64,000 bases of DNA, taken from NCBI GenBank assembly GCA_030248135.1, contig JASANC010002977.1, forward strand, positions 55,801 through 119,800, written 5' to 3'. Position 1 is the first letter of the stretch, and every line of letters starts with the position of its first letter. The translations under genes were made by a program, and so were the position numbers. Under the pieces are notes generated by a model. The model was not told where the DNA came from. It saw only the letters and a list, made by a program, of their open reading frames with translations, and searched no databases. Positions 12,187-22,612 of this stretch are shown piece after piece. This DNA is from Theristus sp. LFF4_11. Lineage: Eukaryota; Nematoda; Chromadorea; Monhysterida; Xyalidae.

Positions 12187-13350
12187 TAGGGGTGGTAAAA
12201 AACGGTTTTTTTCAAATCCATGTATATAAAACGGTTTTTTATACCGCGTCCGGTTCTTTATACCCGGTTTTTTTACCGACCCAGTATTTGAAGAATCTTG
12301 TGATTGCGACAATTTCTGGTACTCTGATTTTACGCAAACCGCTGAATAATGAGTAAAAGACCACAATTCTAGCCAGAAACTGTATGTGTTTCAATGGAAA
12401 CGTATTCCAATCTTGATTTTATTTGAATCGGTGGCGCTTAGAGAGTTTAAAAATTATCAGCACCGGAAAATTATCAGATGCGAGTTTAAAACAAAAAAAA
12501 ACTAACGCAAGACAGGTTGATATTTGAAACAGCAAGGAATGTGATACATGCAAATCAACTGAACTGACACGATCGAGAGATATGTAACTGCACAACAATT
12601 TCACCGCGTTTCTAAATAAAAGATCACCGAAAGACAAAAAGAATCACGAACCCGCACAGACGAAAGAAGTGAACCAAGAACAAAATTGAAAGAGCAAAAA
12701 AATCAGATAGAGATTCGGGTCACTATCACCAGTACAACAGCACGACGACATCACCAACAAAACTTTGAGCAATTTCCGAGTTCAAAGACACAAAATTTCA
12801 GGAAATTTGACTGAATAAATATTAGTCATTCACCCGATTTTTGTCTATTCATCATCATCATCATGAGTATCATCAATGCAGCCGTCACCATCATCATCAG
12901 TGAAGTCGTCATCAGAGCTGTCCACACAATTTGCCGATGCAAGCGCAGCAATGTTCTCAGTGGCAGCAGCTGACGCTGCCGACGGGGACTGCGAATCCGT
13001 GCTGTCGCAGTTTGACAGCAACGATTCCGTGCTGTTGTCAGCAACACTTGACACAAGTCTCAGGGTGCTTTATTTATACCAAGAACGTGAATTGTGTTCT
13101 CCGGAACATCAAGTTATGAAGTGGCGAAAATGAAAATTGAAATGGATATGCGGAATACAGTGCATTTTGAGTGATTTCAAAAATTGAAATTTGGGTCCTT
13201 CGGCGGTATAAAAAACCGGAAAAAACCAAAATTTACGCGGTAAAATATCGGTAATTTATTTTGGCCATTTTTTGGCGCTGGTATAAAAAACCGTTTTTTA
13301 TACCGTTTTTTACACCGAAAAAAACCGTTTTTTATACCGACCCACCCCTA
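12187..13350 (-). mobile_element. hAT-like non-autonomous DNA transposon with perfect 8-bp target duplication
   Basis: The termini are TAGGGGTGGTAAAAAACGG and its mirror ending CCACCCCTA. Both sides are flanked by GGGCCATG (12179-12186 and 13351-13358). The inverted partner sequence near 10810-10830 lacks the insertion, so it shows the unoccupied site. Subterminal repeats built on GGTATAAAAAACCG occur at both ends. A 69-codon acidic open frame lies at 13054-12845 (minus), starting MSSVADNSTESLL and ending in an Asp-rich tail. No hAT transposase catalytic region is visible. Confidence 0.7.
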
Positions 13351-13689
13351 GGGCCATGTGACTTTGGGGGGGGCCGGTCAAAATTTTGAAATCAGATAGA
13401 TAGATAGCTAAAACGCTAAAAAGCTATAAAAACAGCAAAATAATGCTTAAAATATGCTAAAAATCAAGTATAAACGTATATTTTGCTTAAAATTAGCAAA
13501 ATTTTGACGAATTTCGAGCAAAAACGGTCAATTTTGGTCAAAAATTGACTCATTTTACATATTCGAAAACAAAAATTTTCAGATAGATAGCTGGCTGAAA
13601 AATTTTTTTGGATAGATAATAGCTGAGCCGAAAAAAACTTCTCTGATAGAGATAGATTCGAAAATTTTTTGGGGGGGGCCGGCCTAGGG

Positions 13690-14760
13690 TTAGGGGCTTT
13701 GAAAAAAAAAATTTTTTTTTTATTTTTTTTTTCGTTTTTTTTTTAAAAAAAAAAATTTGGATTTTTTTTTTTCAAACTTAAAAAAAAAAAATTTGAAAAA
13801 TTTTTCTTCTACTTTGCTCTGAAAATTCGATTTATGGCATAATTTTTTGAAAGTTCAAACCAAATTTTCTTCCCAACTTCTTTGTGTGCTTAGGTACATG
13901 TCATTATTTGGTCATTTTGACCGACGTACTCCATGTTTTTCGATTTGGATGACTTCTAGAGTCAATTTTTAGCGTTGAAATGACTTAACTGAATTGAAAT
14001 ATCGTTTCAGAAATCGTTTTCTTGCAACTTAGAACATGTTTTTTCAGTCGGTGGTAGGCCATGAGATGAACATGATATTTTGTTGATTGGCGTATGTTAT
14101 AGGTCTACAATGGAGTTGTGCGATATATTGTTAAACAATTGGAGCGGAGATGTTGGTTAATACCACATCACACGACCGTTTTTCAGATACCCGATAACAT
14201 GGCCACATGTTAAAACTTGCGTGCTGAGCTAAACTAACGTGTTAAACTTGCGTCTGTCAGTTGCCCGCAACGTGATCGCGAAATCATGGTACGTGTTTTC
14301 GATACGATGATTTGAAGAGTGGGCTCTCGCCATGTGGCAGATAGCATAGCTGGTTGAACCTGAAAGTAAGTGTCTTGGGGGGGGGGGGCGACCGGGTCGA
14401 CAGGGGTTGCCGACTTAGCTACAGCAAACAGGAATTTTTGAACACAGTCAAATTTTGGTAATTTTCTAAAGAGGAACAACTAAGAACGGTTCAATATTCA
14501 AGTACACGTCGAAAATTGTCCTGTTTTACTGTTGAAAATGCAACTTTCCCTCTATGAAATGGACATAATTTCAATAAAACACGATTTTCGCTCTTATAGT
14601 TTTCCGGATCGTTCTGAAAATAGTCTAGATGAACTCAGCTCGACGAGACGCTTCGAACAAACCTAACTTGTAAAAAAAATTTTTTTTTTTAAAAAAAAAT
14701 TTTTTTTTTAATTTAAAAAAAAAATCCGAATTTTTTTTTCCCCTAACCCTAGGCCGGCCC
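13690..14760. repeat. Left arm of a second inverted repeat, about 1 kb
   Basis: The arm reads outward-in from CCTAGGGTTAGGGGCTTTG through CGACGTACTCCATGTTTTTC and GACAGGGGTTGCCGACTTAG to a T/A-rich inner end. The reverse complement, with few differences, lies at about 14900-15765. The spacer is only about 140 bp and holds more G/C runs, so a transcript or single strand would fold into a very long hairpin. Confidence 0.75.
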
Positions 14761-14899
14761 CCCCTAGAACAACTATGGTATGGTGCCGTGGGGGAGGTGC
14801 CAAAAAATGAGGGGGGGGTCCAACCTATGGTAACGTGGGACCCCCCCCATGGGGGTCCCATGGGGGGTGCATTTTTTCAAAATTTTCTGTGGGGGGGTC

Positions 14900-15765
14900 C
14901 ACCTAGGGTTAGGAAAAAAAAAAATCCGGATTTTTTTTTAAATTAAAAAAATTTAAAAAAATTTTTTTTACAAGTTAGGTTTGTTCGAAGCGTCTCGTCG
15001 AGCTGAGTCATCTAGACTATTTTCAGAACGATCCGGGAAACTATAAGAGCGAAAATCGTGTTTTATTGAAATTATGTCCATTTCATAGAGGGAAAGTTGC
15101 ATTTTCAACAGCAAAACAGGACAATTTTGGACGTGTACTTGAATATTGAACCGTTCTTCGTTGTTCCTTTTTAGAAAATTACCAAAATTTGACTGTGTTC
15201 AAAAATTCCTGTTTGCTGTAGCTAAGTCGGCAACCCCTGTCGACCCGGTCGCCCCCCCCCCAAGACACTTACTTTCAGGTTCAACCAGCTATGCTATCTG
15301 CCACATGGCGAGAGCCCACTCTTCAAATCATCGTATCGAAAACACGTACCATGATTTCGCGATCACGTTGCGGGCAACTGACAGACGCAAGTTTAACACG
15401 TTAGTTTAGCTCAGCACGCAAGTTTTAACATGTGGCCATGTTATCGGGTATCTGAAAAACGGTCGTGTGATGTGGTATTAACCAACATCTCCGCTCAAAT
15501 TGTTTAACAATATATCGCACAACTCCATTGTAGACCTATAACATACGCCAATCAACAAAATATCATGTTCATCTCATGGCCTACCGACTGAAAAAACATG
15601 TTCTAAGTTGCAAGAAAACGATTTCTGAAACGATATTTCAATTCAGTTAAGTCATTTCAACGCTAAAAATTGACTCTAGAAGTCATCCAAATCGAAAAAC
15701 ATGGAGTACGTCGGTCAAAATGACCAAATAAAAATTTTTTTTCAAAGCCCCTAACCCTAGGTCCA
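14900..15765. repeat. Right arm of the second inverted repeat
   Basis: This is the reverse complement of 13690-14760. For example, CATGGAGTACGTCGGTCAAA near 15700 mirrors the block near 13915, and CTAAGTCGGCAACCCCTGTC near 15225 mirrors the block near 14405. It ends in CAAAGCCCCTAACCCTAGG. Open frames in both arms (for example 15146-15409) mirror each other and are not independent genes. Confidence 0.75.
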
Positions 15766-15767
15766 CC

Positions 15768-16411
15768 CCTAAAGATGTCAAGAAAAAAAAATTTTCTATT
15801 TTTTTTTTCTTAAAAAAAAAATTTTTTTTAATTTTTTTTTAAATGAAAGTTGTTTAGAATTTTTCAGGGAGTCCGAATATCACCATCTGAGGAGCCACCG
15901 ACTTACCATATGACCCCCACTCATATGGGAGGAGGGTGAAAATTTCAGACTTGGTTTCGGCGACCCCATTTTCCCACCGACGACATCACGTCTCGTGTTT
16001 TGCCTCTCAATTCACCTCAAATAACATGGAAACAAGTTCCACAACAAACCGGTGTGATCATGCTGACGACACGAGGCGAAACAGCAACGAGCAACCAACG
16101 AAGTTACGCTTGCAGTTGCAGTGGCAGACAGTGCAATTTCCACCTTTCGAGATCCTGAAAAACGATGCGTAAATGTGAGTTCTCTGCTTCTATCTCACCT
16201 TAGCGACATCGGAATTTGTTGAACTAGCCTTTGCGACGCTCAAGTACTTTAATGCGCGAGTCGATCATCACTCACCAAGGCTGAAAACAGTCGATAAATC
16301 AATCCAGAATACCACTTGCAGCGTTGAAGACTGACAAGGTAAAGTCAAAGAAAATTTTTGTTGAACTTTCGAAAAATTATGCCAAAAACGGCATTTTCAG
16401 GGCACATTAAA
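15768..16411 (+). repeat. Direct repeat copy 2, carrying a 78-codon open frame
   Basis: This is the second copy of the 11385-12010 unit. The open frame at 15936-16172 differs from copy 1 by a few substitutions and a 6-bp in-frame insertion that turns KLRLQWQ into KLRLQLQWQ. Copy 2 has the extra CGACTTACC near 15900. Function unknown. Confidence 0.6.
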
Positions 16412-16463
16412 GAAAAAATTTCAAAAATTTTTGATAAAAAAAATTGAAAAAAATGCTCATTTT

Positions 16464-17255
16464 TTTGGCTGTAGGTCGATCCGGTACCGGTCGATCCGGT
16501 ACGGTCGATCCGGTACCGGTCGATCCGGTACCGGTCGATCCGGTACCTGGCAATTTTCTGGGCGGTCGATCCGGTACCGGTCGATCCGGTACTCGGTCGA
16601 TCCGGTACCAATTGAAATTTTCAGCTGTTTTACGGGTTTTTAGCGTTCAATTCGTTGTGTTTTCGATTTTTCTTTGCTTTCGGTGATTGCGAAACATTTA
16701 TGCAGCACGGAAAGACATGAAACCGAACACGATTGTTGGACGACGACGACTTGCGACACTTTGTTGGTTTTGGTAATCGTAATCTGATTCTGAAAAAAGC
16801 AAAACAGGTGTACCATATGTTTTTTTTTATTTTCTGAACTATTTTCCAGAAGAATAAAGCTCCAAGACGGTGAAAATTTGCAAAATTACCAGCTCAGCAA
16901 GAAAAGGAGAACAAAATAAAAATATGAAGACTGATTCGGTTCTCTTTTGGAGTTGAGGAAAAATGTCTGTTGTTTTTATTTTCATATTTCCCGCGAAAAA
17001 ACCTGCGGTAAAATGTTTCAGACATCAGATAAAATGAGAGAAACGAAGAAAAATGGAAAACAAATCAGAAACAAATTGAATTGAATGCTAAAACAGCTGA
17101 AAATTTCAATTGGTACCGGATCGACCGAGTACCGGATCGACCGGTACCGGATCGACCGCCCTAGAAAATTGCCAGGTACCGGATCGACCGGTACCGGATC
17201 GACCGGTACCGGATCGACCGTACCGGATCGACCGGTACCGGATCGACCGCATGCC
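16464..17255. mobile_element. Foldback element with terminal arrays of a 15-bp unit
   Basis: The left arm (16474-16609) has eight units of GGTCGATCCGGTACC or one-base variants, split 5+3 by TGGCAATTTTCTGGGC. The right arm (17112-17248) is the exact mirror, again eight units split 5+3. Inside the arrays both arms continue with AATTGAAATTTTCAGCTGTT. The core of about 420 bp has no coding capacity that I can see. A related flank near 17735-17765 (ATGCTCATTTTTTTACTTTA) lacks the insertion. This resembles foldback elements with subrepeat-built termini, but I do not recognise the family. Confidence 0.7.
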
Positions 17256-17279
17256 TACTTTTTTTAAAAAAATTAAAAA

Positions 17280-18100
17280 AAAATTTTTTTTGACCCTTAC
17301 ATCTCTATCCACCCCCCCCCCCCACCCCCTATGATATTTTTTCGCTTAAATTTTGAAGGAAAAACGCTAAATTTTGCTGCAAAATCTTTGAAATTACAAT
17401 GAAGATGGTCAAGTTATCATATATTCAGCTTATAGACAAAAAATCTTGATTTTCGATAAAAATTTTAGGGTGTACGGAAAATTTGGGGGGGGGTCTCCGC
17501 CAGACAAAATTTCATGGGGGGTGTGTGGGGGGGTGTCGGCCAAATTTTCGAGGGGGGGGGGGGGTCCGATGGGGGGGGTGCCCGGTTTTAGGGGGGGTGG
17601 CACGGTGACCCCCCCTAACCCCCACCCCCACCCGACGGTCTCTGGGGCTCTGGGCTGGGGGGGGGGTGTACCCCCCCACCCCCCCTCGCCCACGGTACTG
17701 CATTAAAGAAAAAATTTCAAAAATTTTTAATAAAAAAAATAAAAATAAAAATGCTCATTTTTTTACTTTAAAAAAAATAAAAAAAAATTTTTTTTGACCG
17801 TTACATCTCTACCCCCCCCCAACCACAACGACCCCAACTAGCAATTTTTTGACCAGACAATGTCATCGTCAAGAAAACATTTTGTTCCGAGCCACCCCCC
17901 CCCCTAGAATTTTCGGTCTCGCTCGGACCCCCCCCCCCCCCTAGAATTTTAGGTCTCGATCGTGTTCCCCCCCCCCCCCAACCAAGTCGACCCCCCCCCA
18001 CCCGGGACGACCCCCCCCCCAAATTGGGGCGGACCCCCCCTCGGATTCGCCAAAAATCGGGCTCGACCCCTGGTACATTTTAACAACAAAGTGCCCCTCG
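17280..18100. repeat. G/C homopolymer-rich tract
   Basis: Long runs of G then C (up to about 12 bases) alternate with short linkers such as AATTTTCGGTCTCGCTCGG. Similar linkers occur near 11350. Six-frame translations give Gly/Pro-rich frames on both strands, which are artefacts of composition. No gene is supported. Confidence 0.6.
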
Positions 18101-20110
18101 CAAAAAATCGATTTCGCTCATTTTTGGCACAAAGGTGCCGTTACGTCCCAATATGAAAGTTTCGGCCCGTTTTTGAAAAAAAATCAACCCCAACGTTTTC
18201 TACAGGCTTGCGAAGTAGGCCAAGTCGAAAAAAGTTGGTATTTTTCCCAATTTATAAAAATTGCTAATTTTACAAACCCAAAAAGCAAAATAGAAAAAAG
18301 TGATCGAAACAAAAGTTGTACTATTTTTGCTACTCTTTCACATGTTAATAATATTGTTGTCAAAAACCAAACCAAAAACTTGGTACAAACAAAAACTGCA
18401 AAAATTGAGTTTTTTAATTTTTCAATTTTTTCACTTTTTTGCCTTCAAAAGCTTAGGGTTTAAATATGACCGTTCCAAATTTTACAGCATCGTTTTCGCC
18501 GCAAAAAAACTGGTCTAGAAAGTTGTAAATTAAAAAATTCAGAGGTATACATTTTAGATTTTTGAATTACAAAACTGTCCGAAAAAGTGCGATTTTTTGC
18601 TCAGACCAAAGTAATTCCGTTTTTATACGTACTCGATAGCAAATCATCCATAGTGACCACGGTGAAAAATGTAGCATTTTGAATGGACTTTCACGTGATT
18701 TATTTATTTTTTGCAAATAACAAATTATGCTCTTGGTACAAAGCAAAATTCTGAACAAATGAGGTTTTTAACTTGATTTTTTTGTTTTTCCGTGTGTAAA
18801 AGCCTCAAACAGGGATTTTAACCAAAAACTTTTTACACCACGTAATTCACCGTGTAAAACCTGGTCTAGAAACCATTAAAGAGAAGAAAACAGCCGGTGC
18901 ATCATCAGTGGTTTTGAGTTTTCAATGTTTTTCAAAGGAGCCATTTTTTTGCTCAGACTGAAAAAGCTCCTGTTTTGAAGCTCCAGTTCGCCGCGATGAA
19001 AACAAAATGATCACCACACACGATCATAATAAAAAATAAAACATTTCGGGTGTTGTGTCATTGTGCCTTACTCAAATTTTACAATTGTTAAACCATATAC
19101 TCGGTGCAACATAAAAATGAAAAAATCTTGAGTTTTTCTTCGTCATAAGAAAACAATGTTATGGAGGGGTCAAAAACTTATCAGCGCGTTTGTTCTAAAT
19201 AGACGGCACACACTTATCAAATTAAAAAACAAGTTCTTCAACCGACGAAATAAATTCAACAATCATATTCAAGATCGGCTTTTTCAGAATACCGACCCCC
19301 TTTAGACACAGTTTTTCATAAATTTTTAAATTTTGAGAAAATTAACACCAATCGAACAGTCTCGATGCGCTGAGTTCGAAAATCACATTTGTTTTTTAAT
19401 TTGACCCATTTTTATGTTTAAAAAAGAAAAAAAACCGTTTTTTCGAGGGACCTACCTTCAGAAAAATGGCTCTAACTCGCCTCTACGTTAAGCTATTAAC
19501 AAAATTCAAAAACCAATCGATTTCGCTTGTGCTCACGCACATTTTTTATGTTAACATTATTATACAAAAAATGTTGTTTTATGCTTTAATTTCAAGAAAA
19601 ACTGAAAGAGTTTGTGGTTTTTGCTGTGTTTAGGCACTTTTAAAGCGGATGCGAAGTAGGGTTGCTAAGTGATTCTGAAAGCCCTTAAAAATGCTACAAG
19701 TATGCAAAAAATAAAAAAGATCAATTGCGCATTAAGAAGTAACGAAGCATTACAATATCGGTCTTCCGTACTCTTTGAAGAATGGTATTCTACCAAGTTT
19801 TCACCATTTTCAGGCATGAAATTGGCTCTATGGTCCATTGAACTTTTTTCTAAGTAAGATTTCTTTTCACCCAAAACCCCCCTTTCGTTACGGCTTCAGC
19901 ACCTGAGGTGGCCCCTAGAAATTTGGGGCGGAAGGGAACACACTGGGAACGGTAGTCAAGCATGGATTACGGTAGCTGAGTGAAAATTGTTTGCTTTAAG
20001 GGGAGTCGATTGATGCTAAATTTGACTGGATTCGTTCAAGTTTCGAACTCAGTGCGTCAGTGCGATTCGAATGCACCTATTTTTGTTGACCATCAAATTT
20101 TCCTCCAGCA
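18100..20110. other. AT-rich stretch without a recognisable gene
   Basis: I see only A/T-rich sequence with short chance frames. CTGGTCTAGAAA occurs twice (near 18510 and 18860), and TTTTTACACCACG..CACGTGTAAAA-like half sites lie near 18825-18855. No splice-consistent coding block was found. Confidence 0.5.
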
Positions 20111-20351
20111 TTTTGGATTAAATTTATTATAGTAAAAAATTTACAATATTACAATATACAAATTACACTATCCAACCATTTTGCTTACTGTGCCGTTATC
20201 TACAAAAATGCCATCAGCCTTATGAAGGGTTTTTTAGCGTTCACAAACATTTTTGCAAACATTTCTGCATGACGTTTAGACAAAAAATTAGCAAAAAAGG
20301 CCATGTGTAGTATGTGAAATGTGAAATAACCCGAAAGTCCTAACGCACATA

Positions 20352-21126
20352 CAGGGTGTTTCAGAAGTAGTGGGTAGGTGTATGACGCGTTATTTTTCGA
20401 GTTGTGTTGAACCATATTCAATGAAATTTTAGCCAGTTGTTCAGGAAAGTTCAACTTAGATTTGTGCAAAATTTCAGAGAAATTCATTTGGCTGCACACG
20501 AATGACAGAGCAAAACACACAAAAACTGATTTCAGCACGCAACTGGGGGTTCTTGTTTGCCACCGTGAGAAACATTAGTTTGTATGCAGATGAATTGTTG
20601 CATACAAAAATGTTTTTTCAATCCGATTGGTTTGTTTTTGTTTTTTTTTCATATTTACCGGTTTTTGGGGCTTGCTAGACCAGCGTACATGCGCGAAAAG
20701 GCGATTTTGGCCGTGGCGGATAAGTGCAAGCGATGCATTGAGGCTAATGGTGGACACTTTGAAAAATTTGATTGAGTTGACTGTTGTAGTTGGTGTTGAT
20801 GATTGCTGTTATCGCCACACACATTTTGAAGTGTTCTTTTGAATGTTTGCATTGAGTGTTATCCTTTGTTGTCCGGTGGTATCGCGTGATTTGGTGTTTT
20901 CTGGACCATTTAAATTTTTTTGTGTTTTGCTCTGTCATTCGTGTCCAGGTAAATGAATTTCTCTGAAATTTTGCACAGATCTAAGTTGAACTTTTCTGAA
21001 CAACTGTTTTTAAACATTAAATTAAAATTAAATTAAATTTAAACATTAAAATTTCGTTAAATATGGTTCAACACAACTCTAGAAATAACGCGTCAAACAC
21101 CTACCCACTACTTCTGAAGCACCCTG
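20352..21126 (+). mobile_element. Tc1/mariner-like deletion derivative with TA target duplication
   Basis: The termini are CAGGGTGTTTCAGAAGTAGT and CTACTTCTGAAGCACCCTG. The inverted repeats extend about 180 bp with some differences. TA flanks both ends (20350-20351, 21127-21128). The uninterrupted sequence near 25215 (GAACGCACATAAAAAGTAAG) shows the empty site. The interior retains the 3' end of a transposase frame. Most of the transposase, including any DDE/D region, is missing, so it cannot move on its own. Confidence 0.75.
20677..20775 (+). pseudogene. Transposase C-terminal remnant (Tc1/mariner-like)
   Basis: The frame reads RPAYMREKAILAVADKCKRC, then IEANGGHFEKFD and a stop. A closing motif of the form R-C-..-C-I-x-x-N-G-G-H-F-E is typical of the C-terminal end of several mariner/Tc1-like transposases; I state this from family knowledge. 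Only about 32 residues are recognisable, and it lies inside the TA-flanked element. Confidence 0.6.
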
Positions 21127-21913
21127 TAGAAAGTTAGACACCACACGAAAAAATCCGCAAATCAGAGTTAGAACCTTTGCCGACAATGTGGACATTTGCA
21201 GTGCACAGGGGAAAATAAAATCATTATAGCAAAAAAATATACAATATTACATTATACAAATTACAATTACATGACATTCAAAGTATACACTATCCAAACA
21301 CACTTGAAAAAACATTGCGCTTACTAAACTAAAAATGCCATTAGCCATATGAACGGTTTTTTGAGCGTTTAAAAACATTTCTGCATTAAGTTTGAACAAA
21401 CAATTAGCACAAAGGTAAAGAAACCATTTTTCTGCAACACTCACAAAGATAAGCAATACTGTACACAATGAGGCCTGTATATGGTCTACCACAAATTTTG
21501 AACCGTATGTGCCCCCTCAGAGTATGTATAAGACTATTTACAACAACTGGGTTATGGAATCTCAGTGGTCTTCTACAAATATCTACATGAACTAGCTGTC
21601 TGCATTGTTCTTTGTGTTGTTGTGCGCTAGAATGACTAAACTTTAAGTCTTGTTGTGTGCAAAATCAATACAAAGGCATCATCAATGACGAAGTGTTTTA
21701 TAAATTGACGTTTTTTATCCCCCTGTACATTTCTGAATCATACCGTATGGTTCATGAGTTATTTAACTGTGCAATACCAATACAATTACAAATACAATAC
21801 AATACAATGGTCCGTGTAACAGAATCGGTTCGGTTTGTTAAATTAAATTAAATTAAATTAAATTGAGTTTACCACTCAACCATTGGTTTGACTAGATGTA
21901 AAGTTACAGTTAA

Positions 21914-22612
21914 TCAATACTGTTCATGCCGGTGGTCAGGTTCAGTGGGCCATGGCTCAGGCTGAGGTTGCTCTGTTTGCCCTGCGCGTGTGTAAATTGA
22001 AATTTGCTTTATGACATAGAATTTTTTTTGAAAACTGATTCATTTTTCAGGCAGTATTCAAAAGGCACTCACGTGTTGTGACCGGTGTAAAGCCGTTGTG
22101 TCGGAGTTGTTGTTCAAGTGTCTGAAAACTGTGTGAGTAACCAAACCGATGAAACTGTTTTTTTACATTGAATTTAAAATGACTGTTTTGTAATATACCA
22201 TACCTGTACACGCCGCCTGCAGCGGTCCCGCTCGCTTTGTAGCTGTTTGATATTCTCAATAGAAGCTCGCAGAATATTGCCTTTTGTTTCTTTGAAGTGT
22301 TGCTCGCTGCAACACAAAAACAACGTGACTTTGAAGAGTGTCAAGTGAAATTGAGTTATTTTCATTTAATGACAGAAAACAAGACCTCCAAATGTATCTG
22401 TAGCAACTTACCCGATGACGTGTCTTGGTAACAGTTTGACGAGTTGTTCGATCAATTCTCTTTCTCTGTCTCGACGTCGCTTTTCAACTGAAATTTCAAG
22501 CAATAATTAATGCACTGCATGAGGCACGCATGAAAAACAAGACACAGATCATGCAAAATCAAGTCAACCCACCTTTGCAGTGCTCTACATTTTTCTTTGT
22601 CGTTTGGTGCAT
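21914..22612 (-). CDS. MiT/TFE-like bHLH-zip protein, left copy, 111 residues (five exons)
   Basis: This is predicted to be a nuclear DNA-binding regulator of the bHLH-leucine zipper class. Exons (minus) are 22612-22573, 22487-22412, 22306-22204, 22121-22073 and 21981-21914, with phases 1, 2, 0, 1 and then TGA, all consistent. The basic region reads EHCKVEKRRRDRERE, with His four residues before the first Glu as in E-box-binding factors. Helix 1 is LIEQLVKLLPR. Helix 2 is KGNILRASIENIKQLQ, very like MiT/TFE proteins (K-G-T-I-L-K-A-S-V-D-Y-I). A short zipper (LEQQLRHNG) and a Glu/Pro-rich tail follow. An in-frame stop lies just upstream of the ATG with no AG in between, so the protein may start here with no activation domain. 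Alternatively this is an alternative 3' half of the gene to the right. Confidence 0.65.

Larger units (their letters stand above)
20113..21650 (-). repeat. Left copy of the bHLH-locus 3' duplication (interrupted)
   Basis: Blocks such as ACAATATTACAATATACAAA, the ATAACCCGAAAGTCCTAACG block and CGCAAATCAGAGTTAG recur in 25130-25440. A decayed copy of the right locus's last exon lies near 21550-21630 (minus), reading AQQHKEQCRQL against AQEQQEQCRQL. The left copy is split by the transposon at 20352-21126. A further copy of the ACAATATTAC block is at 21240-21420, so the unit has also duplicated internally. Confidence 0.6.

Noticed and set aside
16473..16609. CRISPR-like array
   Set aside because: The 15-bp units are directly adjacent without unique spacers and are mirrored at 17112-17248, so this is a transposon terminus.
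17446..17706. Gly/Pro-rich overlapping frames on both strands
   Set aside because: They come from G and C homopolymer runs, and no splice or start context supports them.
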